Of a stretch of DNA of 64,000 nt, positions 52,288 through 62,892 are shown piece after piece; the first letter of the stretch is position 1; each line of letters begins with the position of its first letter. The notes under the pieces are model-generated. The model was not told the DNA's origin. It searched no databases and was given only the letters and a program-made list of their open reading frames with translations. A program made the position numbers and the translations under genes. Source of the DNA: Sideroxydans sp. (GTDB lineage: Bacteria; Pseudomonadota; Gammaproteobacteria; Burkholderiales; Gallionellaceae); assembly GCA_016124455.1 (NCBI GenBank), contig WGNQ01000008.1, positions 1 through 64,000 on the forward strand, read 5' to 3'.

Positions 52288-52521
52288 GCATGTTCTCCAA
52301 ATTTTCTGAATGGTACATATCCAACGCCGAGCGATGCTGCCAGGTTGACCGGCATCGCGGGATGAACTGCAAGTGGGGGCCAGGCCGCGGCTCTTGTTGT
52401 TGATATTACCGCTGTCTGCTCGCAGGAGCGGATATGCGGCAACTCCCAGAGGCACATTGTCCAACACCCCGGAGACAATGCCAAGCGCAATATGCCGGCC
52501 GCTATCTGGAACCGGTGCGAA
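52288..52521. other. Intergenic region before the anchored hypothetical
   Basis: 234 bases between the APC permease stop (52522) and the start of the hypothetical (52287), both on the minus strand. I see no convincing gene, strong hairpin with T-run or clear sigma70 promoter in it, although a promoter for the downstream gene must lie here or further upstream. Confidence 0.4.
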
Positions 52522-54492
52522 TCAGCTTACCTTCATCGGCAGGATGATCATCTGCTTGCCGCGCATGTGCAGCCGGTGCTGCATGGCGAGCGAAGTCTGG
52601 TTGTGCAGCCAGCGCACGAACAGGTTGTCCTTGATGAATACCAGTTGTGCGGCGAAGCACACACTGTTCGGATACTCTTCCATGGCTTCTTGCGTGAGCT
52701 GGTCGAGCACGGCAACGGAGTCGGTGCCATAGGCCATGCGCCAGGTTGATTGCAGGCCATTGCTGCGGCAGAACCCGGTGTAATAGCACAACGCATTTTC
52801 GGTCTTGTACTGCATGGTGCGGATGGTGGCGGCACTGTCATAGCTTTGCGTGTCGACCTCGCCCGCGCTGAGGAAGACGAAATTCTGGAAGTGGCCGGGG
52901 AACAGGCGCAACACCCACATGATGGTATGGATGCCGACGCCGCGGTGTTCGTCCACCAGAAAAATGGCGGTGGGCAATTCCGGATCCAGTTTCTGCGGCA
53001 GGCCAGGGTCTACTTTGATGGATTGGGCGAACAGCTTTTCCGCCTGTTGCAACTGCTCGCGTGTTTCATCGTAGTGTCTGCGGATATACAGGCAGAGGGC
53101 GATTACCAGGCTGGTGATGAGTACGGTCATCCAGCCGCCGGCGGAAAATTTCTCCGCCAGTGTCAGCAGCAGAATGCTGCTGGCGACGGAAAAACCGAGT
53201 AGTGACAGGGCCAGTTTGCGTTTCCAGTTGCGCACGCTGTGACGCTCACGCCACCAGTGCACGCTCAGCCCCAGCAGGGACAGGCTGAAGGTGAGGAATA
53301 CGTTGATGCTGTACAGCACCACCAGCAAGGATACCGAACCCTTGCTCCAGATCAGGATCAGCAGCGCCGAGATGCCCATCAACAGGATGCCGTTCTGGGT
53401 GACCAGCCGCGAGGAGAGCTGGCGGAACTGGCGCGGCACCCACGAATCAGCCGCCATATTGGCCATCACCGCCGGGCCGCCGAGGAAGCCGGTGTTGGCG
53501 GCAACCAGCAACAGTCCTGCTTCTGCCGCCATCACCAGGCCCAGCGTGCCGCTGCTCATCCAGCCCGGCAAGTGCAGCGTGCCGATGATAGCCTGGAAGG
53601 TGACGGCGTTCAGCGTCAGCCCGTCAGCATGCCGTGACTGCCACAGCAGGTACAGCACGATGATGCCGGCGGCCGTAAAGGCCATCGATAGCGCCATATA
53701 CAGCATGGTCAGTTTGCCGCTATGAGTACGCGGTTCGGCCAGGCGGTTGATGTTGTTGGAAACGGCCTCGATCCCGGTGTAGGTGCCGCCGCCGAGCGAA
53801 TAGGCGCGCAGGAACAGCGAGGCCACGAAAATCCAGCCGGTCTGTTGTGCCAGCGATGTGGTTTCCTGCAGCGTATTGGGGATCAGTGCCGGCAGCCCAT
53901 TAGCATGCTCGAAGATGCCGTAACCGATGAGCAGGGCGTGCGACAGGAAGAAACCGAGGAAAATCGGTAGTAATACCGTGATCGATTCCTTCACGCCGCG
54001 CAGGTTGAGTACCATCAGTACCGCGATCAGCCCGATCTCGATGGACAGCTTAAAGCCGTGCAATTCAATGGGCAACAAGCTGAACAGTGCGTCAGTACCG
54101 CTGGCGATCGAAATCGTGATGGTCAGCACGTAGTCCACGATCAGCGCTGCACCAGAAGCCAGTCCAGCGTGTGCCCCGAGCAAACGTGTGGCGACCTTGT
54201 ATCCGCCACCGCCGGAAGGGAACAGCTCGATGACCTGATTATAGCCGAGTGCGATGATGAACACGGTGAACGCGGTCGCCAGCGCCAGGTAGAGTCCAAG
54301 GTGGGTATGGCCGCCGAGCGCCAGGAATGCTTCTTCCGGGCCGTAACAGGAAGAGGATAAGCCGTCCGCGCCCAAGCCAATCCAGGCGAGGAATGCGGCT
54401 AATGCGATGTTGTTGCGGGTCTCCGGGCTGAGCGGGTCAAGTGGTGAACCGAACAGCCAATGGCGGAGTTTTTGCAGGGCAAGGGCAGGCAT
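52522..54492 (-). CDS. APC-superfamily amino acid/polyamine permease
   Basis: A 656-residue transporter with about 12 membrane segments in residues 25-480. The unwound TM1 motif is seen in GLGADGLSSSCYGPEEAF. A cytoplasmic C-terminal domain of about 170 residues (from HYDETREQLQQ) makes it longer than classic APC permeases. Bacterial proteins of this layout are annotated as APC permeases; the substrate is unknown, and a potassium-uptake (KUP/KimA-like) role is an alternative because the TM1 region and soluble tail resemble that class. Confidence 0.82.
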   Translation of the reverse strand: MPALALQKLRHWLFGSPLDPLSPETRNNIALAAFLAWIGLGADGLSSSCYGPEEAFLALGGHTHLGLYLALATAFTVFIIALGYNQVIELFPSGGGGYKVATRLLGAHAGLASGAALIVDYVLTITISIASGTDALFSLLPIELHGFKLSIEIGLIAVLMVLNLRGVKESITVLLPIFLGFFLSHALLIGYGIFEHANGLPALIPNTLQETTSLAQQTGWIFVASLFLRAYSLGGGTYTGIEAVSNNINRLAEPRTHSGKLTMLYMALSMAFTAAGIIVLYLLWQSRHADGLTLNAVTFQAIIGTLHLPGWMSSGTLGLVMAAEAGLLLVAANTGFLGGPAVMANMAADSWVPRQFRQLSSRLVTQNGILLMGISALLILIWSKGSVSLLVVLYSINVFLTFSLSLLGLSVHWWRERHSVRNWKRKLALSLLGFSVASSILLLTLAEKFSAGGWMTVLITSLVIALCLYIRRHYDETREQLQQAEKLFAQSIKVDPGLPQKLDPELPTAIFLVDEHRGVGIHTIMWVLRLFPGHFQNFVFLSAGEVDTQSYDSAATIRTMQYKTENALCYYTGFCRSNGLQSTWRMAYGTDSVAVLDQLTQEAMEEYPNSVCFAAQLVFIKDNLFVRWLHNQTSLAMQHRLHMRGKQMIILPMKVS

Positions 54493-54583
54493 GGGGCGCG
54501 TTTTTTGTACCGCTGTCCAGTTGAGCTGGCGCGCATTCTAGCATTCATCGGACGGGGTGTGTGAGCCCCCTGTGGCGCGGGCT

Positions 54584-54886
54584 TTACAGGATTTCGAAGG
54601 AAAATCCCACGGTGCCGACGACCATCAGCAGCAAGCCGAACATGAACGAGCTGTCCGCAAGGTTTTCCAGCCGCGAGGCGAGCCTGGTTGTACGCATGGC
54701 GAAGTAGGAACAGGCAGCGCTGCCGAGGAAAATCACGCTGTCCAGCGCCAGGATCTTGTCTATCATCAGCCCGGAGTAGCCGATGTGCATACCTTTGATG
54801 ATGCTGATGACCGTTACGCATACCCCGGCCATGGTGGCCGAATTGGGCAGGATGTGGCCGGAAAGATTCTTTGTCGGACTATTCAT
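54584..54886 (-). CDS. Small hydrophobic membrane protein, unknown
   Basis: A 100-residue protein with about three hydrophobic segments (CVTVISIIKGMHIGY, LALDSVIFLGSAACSYFA and FGLLLMVVGTVGFSF). The ATG at 54886 is chosen because the longer open frame to 55096 overlaps the end of proB and reads like a non-coding shadow. No clear ribosome-binding site is visible. The stop is about 90 bases before the APC permease gene. Function unknown. Confidence 0.6.
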   Translation of the reverse strand: MNSPTKNLSGHILPNSATMAGVCVTVISIIKGMHIGYSGLMIDKILALDSVIFLGSAACSYFAMRTTRLASRLENLADSSFMFGLLLMVVGTVGFSFEIL

Positions 54887-55004
54887 GGGATACCCGCAGG
54901 GTAAGTCGCTGTTGCGCAGCAGTATGACTGCATTGCGCCGGAATTGTTCAGTGGTACTCCGGGGGATTGTTGTGGCCGGGTAGCTGGTGTCTGGTTGTGC
55001 TGTA

Positions 55005-56123
55005 TTACAGCAGCACCAGATTATCCCGGTGCACCAGCTCCAGCTCATCCACGTAACCCAGGATTTTTTCGATTTCCTGGCTGGGTTTGCCGGCAATGCG
55101 GCGGGATTCGGTGGCGCTGTAGTTGATCAGGCCATGTGCGATGTTGCGGCCATCGTTATCGAGGATGGCCACTACTGCACCGCGCTCGAATTCGCCATGA
55201 ATCTGCGTGACACCGATAGGCAGCAGGCTCTTGCCGTCGATGCGCAGGGCGCGCACGGCACCGGCATCGAGCGTGATTTTGCCGCTGACCTGCAGATGGT
55301 CTGCCAGCCATTGCTTGCGCGCGGCAAGGGTCATCTGCGGTGCCACCAGCAGTGTGCCGATGCGTTCGCCGCGCAGCAGGCGCGGCAACACATCGCTTTC
55401 ATGGCCGGAGGCGATTACGGTGTGTGCGCCGCTGCGCGCCGCGCGCTTGGCGGCCAGCACCTTGGTGAACATGCCGCCGCGCCCGATGTGGCTGCCGGCA
55501 CCGCCGGCCATGGCTTCCAGTTGCGCATCGCCGGCTTCGGCGGCGCTGATGAGCGTGGCATTGGCATCCTGGCGCGGGTCTGCGCTGTACAGCCCATCCT
55601 GGTCGGTGAGGATGATCAGCGCGTCGGCCTCGATCAGGTTTGCCACCAGTGCTCCCAGGGTGTCGTTGTCGCCGAACTTGATTTCGTCGGTGACCACCGT
55701 GTCGTTTTCGTTGATCACCGGGATCACGCCGAGGTGGAGCAGCGTGCGCAGTGTGGAGCGGGCGTTGAGGTAGCGCTCGCGGTCGGCAAGGTCGGCGTGG
55801 GTGAGCAGCACCTGTGCGGCGTGCAGTTTATGCTGGCGGAAGCAGCTTTCATACATCTGCACCAGTCCCATCTGGCCGACTGCGGCGGCGGCCTGCAATT
55901 CGTGTACCGCGCTGGGGCGCTGTTTCCAGCCCAGTCGCTGCATGCCTTCGGCAATCGCGCCGGAGGAGACCAGTACCACTTCGCAACCGCTTTCGCGCAG
56001 TGCGGCGATCTGTTGCGCCCAGCTGACGATGGCCTGGGCATCGAGCCCTGCACCCTGGTTGGTGACGAGGCTGCTGCCGACTTTGACGACGATGCGCATG
56101 CAACGGGTTAGGACGGTCTTCAT
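55005..56123 (-). CDS. proB: Glutamate 5-kinase ProB
   Basis: A 372-residue (from ATG 56123) or 364-residue (from ATG 56099) kinase for the first step of proline synthesis. The amino-acid-kinase domain ([11 protein letters not shown], then [26 protein letters not shown]) is followed by a C-terminal PUA domain (about 280-365). The internal ATG at 56099 begins [12 protein letters not shown], which may be the true start. It follows obgE by 5 bases in an rplU-rpmA-obgE-proB arrangement known from many betaproteobacteria. Confidence 0.95.
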   Translation of the reverse strand: MKTVLTRCMRIVVKVGSSLVTNQGAGLDAQAIVSWAQQIAALRESGCEVVLVSSGAIAEGMQRLGWKQRPSAVHELQAAAAVGQMGLVQMYESCFRQHKLHAAQVLLTHADLADRERYLNARSTLRTLLHLGVIPVINENDTVVTDEIKFGDNDTLGALVANLIEADALIILTDQDGLYSADPRQDANATLISAAEAGDAQLEAMAGGAGSHIGRGGMFTKVLAAKRAARSGAHTVIASGHESDVLPRLLRGERIGTLLVAPQMTLAARKQWLADHLQVSGKITLDAGAVRALRIDGKSLLPIGVTQIHGEFERGAVVAILDNDGRNIAHGLINYSATESRRIAGKPSQEIEKILGYVDELELVHRDNLVLL

Positions 56124-56128
56124 GATGG

Positions 56129-57217
<1,089 letters not shown>

Positions 57218-57221
57218 CTAC

Positions 57222-57254
57222 AAACAAAAAAGCCCTATCCGGCAGATAGGGCTT
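57222..57254 (-). terminator. Terminator/attenuator between rpmA and obgE
   Basis: A 10-bp perfect stem (AAGCCCTATC/GATAGGGCTT, 57230-57254) with a 5-base loop and, on the minus strand, a following TTTTTTG run. It ends the rplU-rpmA transcript or reduces read-through into obgE. Confidence 0.9.
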
Positions 57255-57275
57255 ATTGTACTTGGCTAAGTAAGC

Positions 57276-57533
57276 TTACGCTGCAACGATGCTGACGGTC
57301 TTGCGCTTGCTCGGGCCTTTGATGGCGAACACTACTTTGCCGGTAATTTTGGCAAACAGGGTGTGATCCTTGCCCATGCCGACGTTGTCGCCGGCGTGAA
57401 CCTGGGTACCGCGCTGGCGGATGATGATGCTGCCAGCGTTGATCAGTTCACCGCCGTAGCTTTTTACGCCGAGTCGTTTTGAGTGTGAGTCGCGGCCGTT
57501 ACTGGTACTGCCGCCGCCTTTTTTCGATGCCAT
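57276..57533 (-). CDS. rpmA: 50S ribosomal protein L27
   Basis: An 85-residue L27 with the typical start [20 protein letters not shown]. The N-terminal tail reaches the peptidyl transferase centre. It has the short N-terminus (no Firmicutes-type cleaved extension). It follows rplU by 19 bases. Confidence 0.98.
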   Translation of the reverse strand: MASKKGGGSTSNGRDSHSKRLGVKSYGGELINAGSIIIRQRGTQVHAGDNVGMGKDHTLFAKITGKVVFAIKGPSKRKTVSIVAA

Positions 57534-57552
57534 GCTTGTACTCCTTTAGCGA

Positions 57553-57864
57553 TTAAGCAGAAATACCGTCGATGCGGATTTCAGTGTAGTTTTGACGATG
57601 ACCTTGATGCTTCTGGTAGTGCTTGCGGCGGCGCATCTTGAAGATTTTCACCTTGTCGGCACGGCCATGCGACACGATGGTCGCTTGCACGGAGGCGCCG
57701 GTCAGCAGCGGCTTGCCGACGTTCAGCTTGTCGCCGTCCGCAACCATCAGCACCTTGTCCAGCACTACAGCGCTGCCGACGTCGCCGGCAACGGTTTCAA
57801 TTTTCAGGGTTTCGCCAGTGGTAACGCGGTATTGCTTGCCACCGGTCTTGATTACTGCGTACAT
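57553..57864 (-). CDS. rplU: 50S ribosomal protein L21
   Basis: A 103-residue L21 from ATG 57864 ([14 protein letters not shown]), the exact usual length and start. The basic [21 protein letters not shown] end is present. A longer open frame to 57912 is rejected on this basis. It is the first gene of the ribosomal pair; a promoter should lie in 57865-57937. Confidence 0.98.
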   Translation of the reverse strand: MYAVIKTGGKQYRVTTGETLKIETVAGDVGSAVVLDKVLMVADGDKLNVGKPLLTGASVQATIVSHGRADKVKIFKMRRRKHYQKHQGHRQNYTEIRIDGISA

Positions 57865-57937
57865 AACAACCTCGCTTGAATGCGGTTTTACAGAGCCGCG
57901 CATTATACACAAACGGCGCCAGCCGTCAAAATCCTTT

Positions 57938-59194
57938 TTAGCGGCGCATCGAGTCGAAGAACTCGGCGTTATTCTTGGTCGCCTTGACCTTGTCGAGCAG
58001 GAATTCCATCGCCTCGAGCTCGTCCATCGGGTAGAGCAGTTTGCGTAACAGCCAGATTCTTTGAAGAATATCGGCCTTGATCAGCAGTTCTTCCTTGCGC
58101 GTGCCGGAGCGGTTGACGTTGATTGCCGGGTAGATACGCTTCTCGGCCATGCGCCGGTCGAGGTGGATTTCCATGTTGCCGGTACCCTTGAATTCCTCGT
58201 AGATCACATCGTCCATACGCGACCCGGTATCGACCAGCGCGGTGGCGATAATGGTGAGCGAGCCGCCTTCCTCGATGTTGCGCGCCGCGCCGAAGAAGCG
58301 TTTGGGGCGCTGCAGCGCGTTGGCGTCGACGCCGCCGGTCAGTACCTTGCCGGAGGAGGGCACGACTGTATTGTAGGCGCGCGCCAGGCGGGTGATCGAG
58401 TCGAGCAGGATGACCACGTCTTTCTTGTGTTCGACCAGGCGCTTGGCTTTTTCCATCACCATTTCGGCAACCTGTACGTGACGCGTGGCCGGCTCATCGA
58501 AAGTGGAGGCGACCACTTCGCCACGCACGGTGCGGCTCATCTCGGTCACTTCTTCCGGGCGTTCGTCGATCAGCAGTACGATCAGTACCGCATCGGGATT
58601 GTTGGAGGCAATGGAGTGCGCAATGTGCTGCAGCATCACGGTCTTGCCGGATTTCGGCGAGGCCACCAGCAGGCCGCGCTGGCCAAGGCCGATCGGGGCA
58701 ACGATATCGATGATGCGGCCGGTGATGTTTTCCTCGGCGCGGATATCGCGCTCCAGGATCATCTGCTTGGTCGGGAACAGCGGTGTCAGGTTTTCGAACA
58801 GGATCTTGTTCTTGGCGTTTTCCGGCGCTTCGCCGTTGACCTTGTCCACCTTGACCAGTGCGACATAGCGTTCGCCTTCCTTGGGGGTGCGGATTTCGCC
58901 TTCGATCGAGTCGCCGGTATGCAGGTTGAAGCGGCGGATCTGGCTCGGGCTGACATAAATGTCGTCCGGGCCGGCGAGGTAGGAGGTGTCGGGCGAGCGC
59001 AGGAAACCGAAGCCGTCCGGCAGCACTTCCAGCGTGCCTTCGCCGAAGATGCTTTCGCCTTTCTTGGCCTGGTTCTTCAGCAGGGCGAAGATCAGGTCCT
59101 GCTTGCGCATGCGGTTGGCGTTTTCGATCTGGTTGGTTACCGCCATTTCTACGAGCTCGGTAACGTGTTTTGTTTTTATGTCAGATAAGTGCAT
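57938..59194 (-). CDS. rho: Transcription termination factor Rho
   Basis: A 418-residue hexameric RNA helicase. An N-terminal domain and cold-shock-like RNA-binding fold ([16 protein letters not shown]) precede the ATPase core with P-loop [10 protein letters not shown], Walker [11 protein letters not shown] and Q/R-loops. Length equals E. coli Rho (419). The preceding 169-base leader separates it from trxA; rho genes are often autoregulated by termination in such leaders, but this is inference here. Confidence 0.97.
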   Translation of the reverse strand: MHLSDIKTKHVTELVEMAVTNQIENANRMRKQDLIFALLKNQAKKGESIFGEGTLEVLPDGFGFLRSPDTSYLAGPDDIYVSPSQIRRFNLHTGDSIEGEIRTPKEGERYVALVKVDKVNGEAPENAKNKILFENLTPLFPTKQMILERDIRAEENITGRIIDIVAPIGLGQRGLLVASPKSGKTVMLQHIAHSIASNNPDAVLIVLLIDERPEEVTEMSRTVRGEVVASTFDEPATRHVQVAEMVMEKAKRLVEHKKDVVILLDSITRLARAYNTVVPSSGKVLTGGVDANALQRPKRFFGAARNIEEGGSLTIIATALVDTGSRMDDVIYEEFKGTGNMEIHLDRRMAEKRIYPAINVNRSGTRKEELLIKADILQRIWLLRKLLYPMDELEAMEFLLDKVKATKNNAEFFDSMRR

Positions 59195-59363
59195 ATAGGT
59201 GGGGTAACAGAGTGGCTGCGATTAAATTTTTAGACTGGCTTCGGGGGTTTGTTGCGGTTATGCGCGGAAGCGCGCCTGGCTGCCTAGAGCGTCATTAAAG
59301 TAATTGTTTTTGAATTTACTGCGGGGACGAAACAGGGCAGCAGCAGGCGCGAGGTTAAACGGT
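59195..59363 (-). other. rho leader / trxA-rho spacer
   Basis: 169 bases downstream of trxA and upstream of rho on the minus strand. It holds a GC-rich hairpin (GCGCGC...GCGCGC-like, near 59263-59278) and an AT-rich stretch (59300-59320). The trxA-rho order is conserved in many proteobacteria. No gene is visible; it probably holds the rho promoter or leader. Confidence 0.4.
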
Positions 59364-59690
59364 TCAGATGTGGCTGTCAATAAAAGCCGTCAATTGGGAC
59401 TTGGACAATGCGCCGACCTTGGTCGCTTCGATGTTGCCGTTCTTGAACAGCATCAGCGTGGGGATGCCGCGCACGCCGTATTTTTGCGGAGTCTGCTGGT
59501 TTTCATCGACGTTCAGCTTGGCCACGGTCAGGCGGCCGGCGTATTCCCGGGCGACCTCATCCAGGATCGGGGCGATCATGCGGCATGGCCCGCACCACTC
59601 TGCCCAGTAGTCAACCAGCACGGGTAGCGGTGCCTGTTGCACTTCTGCGGGAAAAGTCTGGTCGGTGACATAACGTATGTGTTCGCTCAT
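59364..59690 (-). CDS. trxA: Thioredoxin 1
   Basis: A 108-residue thioredoxin with the active site WCGPC and the cis-proline in [11 protein letters not shown] 59690 ([10 protein letters not shown]) gives the usual length; the longer open frame to 59852 lacks any family match. It reduces protein disulfides using thioredoxin reductase. It sits upstream of rho, as in E. coli and many relatives. Confidence 0.97.
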   Translation of the reverse strand: MSEHIRYVTDQTFPAEVQQAPLPVLVDYWAEWCGPCRMIAPILDEVAREYAGRLTVAKLNVDENQQTPQKYGVRGIPTLMLFKNGNIEATKVGALSKSQLTAFIDSHI

Positions 59691-59848
59691 GGTGGATCTC
59701 TCTTTAAAGAATGGTTGGTTGCCGTGAAGGTTTTGTTTTGTTGTAAGCGCGCTTGTGTGCGATTGCTTGCTTGGATTCAGGATGCATCCTAACGAAAAAA
59801 ATGCTGGCTGTGAAGCATTCATGTATCTTGATGATTCATATGGGGCAA

Positions 59849-60640
59849 TCAATATTTGCCTGGTTCATTCATGCGCCAGATGTAGAGGGTGGAATGGTGC
59901 AGGTCATCCAGGGTGTAGGTATATAGCGGTGGCTGCTCGCGCACCATGAAGGTGTTGCTGATGAACAGTGCGCCTGGCCGCATTTCGCTTTTTGCCTTAT
60001 CCCATAGCTTGTCCATCGGCACTGGCGACAGGTAGGCGAACACCACATCGTATTGCGCCAGATCGCAATTCCACAGGCTGCCCCATTGCACCTGGCAGTT
60101 GCTGCGAAGACCGCCCAGGCGGGTGCGCAGCCAGCTCAGCAGGAAAGGCAGCGGTGCGGTTTCCACGCCCTGGAAACGACCATCCGGGCGCGCCCTGGCA
60201 AGATGTGTCAGCACGCCGCCCAGTCCCGAGCCGAGGTCGATGAAGCTGAATGCCTGTCCGGGCACGGCAGCCGGCAACAGCGTTTCCACTGCCTGCCACA
60301 CTTTGCGGCTGGAAAGATAGAGCGGTACCTGGGTGCGGAAAGTGCTCCAGTACACCGCCAGCAGAACCAGAAATGCGGCCAGAAAGAAATTCGGCGGCAG
60401 CTCCAGGGCCAGCATCAGCACCAGCGCAGGTGCGAACAGGAACTGGATCAGCAGCCACCATTTCGCCAGGCCGGCCAGACGGCTGAACACGGCGGCGAAC
60501 GTCCCGCACAACAGGGCGAATGGCAATGGCGAGGTGTGGATGGGGGCGAGACGGACCAGCAGCAGCGCACTGGCGAAAGCGGCGCCTTGCAGCAACAGCG
60601 CGCTGGCGGCCGGCGGCAGCCTGTCAAGCAGCGAGCGCAA
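59849..60640 (-). CDS. Membrane-associated class I SAM methyltransferase
   Basis: A 263-residue protein with about three to four N-terminal membrane segments (residues 10-95). A Rossmann methyltransferase domain follows, with SAM motif [17 protein letters not shown] and an acidic residue after GVETA. The target is unknown; such anchored methyltransferases may act on lipids, quinones or membrane proteins. It starts with TTG directly after the stop of the DJ-1 gene, so the two are coupled. It ends 158 bases before trxA. Confidence 0.75.
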   Translation of the reverse strand: MRSLLDRLPPAASALLLQGAAFASALLLVRLAPIHTSPLPFALLCGTFAAVFSRLAGLAKWWLLIQFLFAPALVLMLALELPPNFFLAAFLVLLAVYWSTFRTQVPLYLSSRKVWQAVETLLPAAVPGQAFSFIDLGSGLGGVLTHLARARPDGRFQGVETAPLPFLLSWLRTRLGGLRSNCQVQWGSLWNCDLAQYDVVFAYLSPVPMDKLWDKAKSEMRPGALFISNTFMVREQPPLYTYTLDDLHHSTLYIWRMNEPGKY

Positions 60641-61183
60641 TTACCGCTGCAGCCCGGCTTCGACTTCCTGGCGCCTGGCTGATCCCGCCAGGCGTTCGAC
60701 CAGCGTCAATGCAAAATCCATGGCGGTGCCGGGGCCGCGCGAAGTGATGAGCTTGCCGTCTTCCGCCACGGCGGCATGCTGTTGCTGTACGAGCGGGAAG
60801 CTGTCGAGCGAGCCGGGGAAGCAGGTGGCGCGTTTGCCGTCGAGCACCCCGGCAGTTGCGAGCACCGACGGTGCGGCGCAGATGGCGGCAACGTACCGGT
60901 CGTGCTGGACCATGCTTTTTACCAGCTCCAGAATGCGCGGGTCGGCCTTCAGGTTGTTGGTGCCGGGCTGGCCGCCGGGCAGGACCAGCATGTTGTAGTT
61001 GCGTTGCAGTGCCACGTCGAGGATGGTGTCGGGCACCAGCACGGTGCCGCGGCTGGCGCGCACCGGATGCGTATCCAGTCCGGCGCTGACGACCTCGATG
61101 CCGGCGCGGCGCAGAATGTCGATGACGGTAACCGCTTCGATTTCTTCGCAACCGGCGGCGAGCGGGACGAGGACAGTCTTCAT
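60641..61183 (-). CDS. DJ-1/PfpI-family protein (YajL-like)
   Basis: A 180-residue DJ-1-superfamily protein with the nucleophilic cysteine in AAICAAP and the early acidic residue in GCEEIEAV. Start and length match YajL/ThiJ-type proteins, linked to oxidative-stress protection and deglycation; the enzymatic role is debated. The methyltransferase gene begins at the base next to its stop. Confidence 0.88.
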   Translation of the reverse strand: MKTVLVPLAAGCEEIEAVTVIDILRRAGIEVVSAGLDTHPVRASRGTVLVPDTILDVALQRNYNMLVLPGGQPGTNNLKADPRILELVKSMVQHDRYVAAICAAPSVLATAGVLDGKRATCFPGSLDSFPLVQQQHAAVAEDGKLITSRGPGTAMDFALTLVERLAGSARRQEVEAGLQR

Positions 61184-61241
61184 GGCTATACCCGGGATCG
61201 GTTAAGGGACGGAATGATTGTACTCGCTTCCGGCGGGATGT

Positions 61242-62033
61242 TTAGAAGTTGCCCGCAAGGCTCAGGCCGAGCTGGCCCGGCGTCATGTCGGGAACCAGCG
61301 CCACTTTCCCGGCGCGGCGCTGCTGGTTGTAGTCAACCACGCTCTGTCCGACCAGCGTGCCGATCAGCGCACCCGCCAGCACGTCGGACGCGAAATGGGC
61401 ATCATGATACGTACGCGCCACGCCGACCAGCCCGGCTACTGAATAGCTGGTGCACTTGATCCAGGTTTCGTCATAGTGGGATGAGATGACCGAGGCCACG
61501 GCAAAAGCCTGGGTAGTGTGGCCGGAGGGGAAGGAAGCGGCGCCGCTGAACGGTCGGAAGCGGTAAACGTCGGCACTCTGGCTGGGGCGGCTGCGCCCGG
61601 TGACATATTTGAGTGCCGGGGTGACGATGCCGCTGGCGATGATGCTGGCAGTCAGGCCGTCCTGTGCGACAGCGAGTGCCTTGTCGTTGTCGCCCACTGT
61701 GCCTGCAAGGAAAAAGCCGCCCAGTATGCCCAGCGAATATTGCGCCCCAAAGCGCTCGATATCGCGCATGAATCGGCTGTTGCCGTTATGGCGGCGCATC
61801 TCGTCGCGCAGCGGCCGGTCGATGAATGCCGCAGTGCCGACCACCGCCAGCGTTGCCAGTCCGAAATCCTGCCATTGCTGCTGTTCCCAGCGTGCGGGGG
61901 CCGTGACGATATGCTTGACGTCGTCGAGCAGCAGGTCGGGATAGGCGGGGGTGGTATCGGCGGCCCGTGCGGTTTGCAGCGTGCCCAGCAGCAGGGCGGC
62001 GCAAACCGCCAGGGTGTGGAGCGTAGACTTCAT
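61242..62033 (-). CDS. PAP2-family phosphatase
   Basis: A 263-residue exported or membrane protein with a signal peptide (to about LQTARAAD). The three phosphatase motifs are KYVTGRSRP (K-x6-RP), FPSGH (PSGH) and ARTYHDAHFASD (SR-x5-H-x3-D type, with AR in place of SR). It probably removes phosphate from a lipid such as undecaprenyl pyrophosphate or phosphatidic acid. It lies 16 bases after yajQ on the same strand. Confidence 0.85.
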   Translation of the reverse strand: MKSTLHTLAVCAALLLGTLQTARAADTTPAYPDLLLDDVKHIVTAPARWEQQQWQDFGLATLAVVGTAAFIDRPLRDEMRRHNGNSRFMRDIERFGAQYSLGILGGFFLAGTVGDNDKALAVAQDGLTASIIASGIVTPALKYVTGRSRPSQSADVYRFRPFSGAASFPSGHTTQAFAVASVISSHYDETWIKCTSYSVAGLVGVARTYHDAHFASDVLAGALIGTLVGQSVVDYNQQRRAGKVALVPDMTPGQLGLSLAGNF

Positions 62034-62049
62034 GTTGCGGTCCGCAAGG

Positions 62050-62538
62050 CTAGTCGCGGAAATTCTGGTATTGCAGCGGGAAGTCGGTGATCGACTTCTT
62101 GATGAAAGCGATGGCGGCCTGCAGGTCGTCGCGGTTCTTGCCGGTGACGCGCACGGTGTCGCCCTGGATGCTGGCCTGCACTTTCATCTTGCTGTCCTTG
62201 ATCAGCTTGACGATCTTCTTCGCCAGTTCGATTTCCACGCCGACCTTCACCGTGCAGGCGCGCTTTACCTTGTTGCCGCTGACCTTCTCGATTTTGTCGC
62301 TGATGTCCAGGCACTTGATGTCCACGCCGCGCTTGGTCAGCTTGCCGTTCAGGATGTCCTGCACCTGGTTCATCTGGAATTCGTTGTCGGCATGCACGGT
62401 GAGCACCAGCTCGGCCTGTTCGACGCGGGCATCGCTACCCTTGAAGTCGAAGCGCGTGCCGACTTCCTTGTTGGTCTGCTCGACGGCATTCTTGACTTCG
62501 GTTTTTTCTACTTCGGAAACGATGTCGAAAGAGGGCAT
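62050..62538 (-). CDS. yajQ: YajQ-family nucleotide-binding protein
   Basis: A 162-residue YajQ protein (start [21 protein letters not shown], later [11 protein letters not shown]). Members bind nucleic acids, and the Xanthomonas homologue was reported as a cyclic-di-GMP effector. It joins the HD-GYP and GGDEF proteins of this window in a possible c-di-GMP network, although nothing ties it to them by position. Confidence 0.93.
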   Translation of the reverse strand: MPSFDIVSEVEKTEVKNAVEQTNKEVGTRFDFKGSDARVEQAELVLTVHADNEFQMNQVQDILNGKLTKRGVDIKCLDISDKIEKVSGNKVKRACTVKVGVEIELAKKIVKLIKDSKMKVQASIQGDTVRVTGKNRDDLQAAIAFIKKSITDFPLQYQNFRD

Positions 62539-62564
62539 AGCTACTCCTTGGAAATAACGTGGAA

Positions 62565-62882
62565 TCAGCCGTAAGTGCAGATGTAGTTTACTTCATCCTC
62601 GGCATGTATTTCGAAGCTGCTGTTTGCTGCGACCTTGAAGCTGCCGCCTGCAGTAAAGGTCTTGAACGCGGCTTCGCCGGCGAGTTTCACCTGGCATGTG
62701 CCGGAGGTGATCTCCATGAGTTCCGGTGCGCCGACGTTGAAGGTGAGCTGGCTGCCCGACAGGATCACGCCCACGGTCTTGCGTGTGCCGTCCGGGAAGT
62801 ACACCGAATGCGATACGCACTTGCCATCGAAATAGACGCTGGCCTTGGTGCCAACGCTGATGTTGTCGATTCTGTCCAGCAT
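62565..62882 (-). CDS. ppnP: PpnP pyrimidine/purine nucleoside phosphorylase
   Basis: A 105-residue cupin-fold protein (formerly DUF1255) from ATG 62882 ([20 protein letters not shown]). Conserved segments are [20 protein letters not shown]-like and ELMEITSG. The E. coli member phosphorolyses a broad set of nucleosides. A 20-codon upstream extension is rejected. It lies 10 bases after argG. Confidence 0.92.
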   Translation of the reverse strand: MLDRIDNISVGTKASVYFDGKCVSHSVYFPDGTRKTVGVILSGSQLTFNVGAPELMEITSGTCQVKLAGEAAFKTFTAGGSFKVAANSSFEIHAEDEVNYICTYG

Positions 62883-62892
62883 TTCTGTTCCT

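Noticed and set aside
54887-55096. N-terminal extension of the small membrane protein overlapping proB
   Set aside because: The extension overlaps the proB 3' end, is Cys/Trp/Pro-rich without pattern, and would place about 70 polar residues before a protein that otherwise starts at a plausible ATG.
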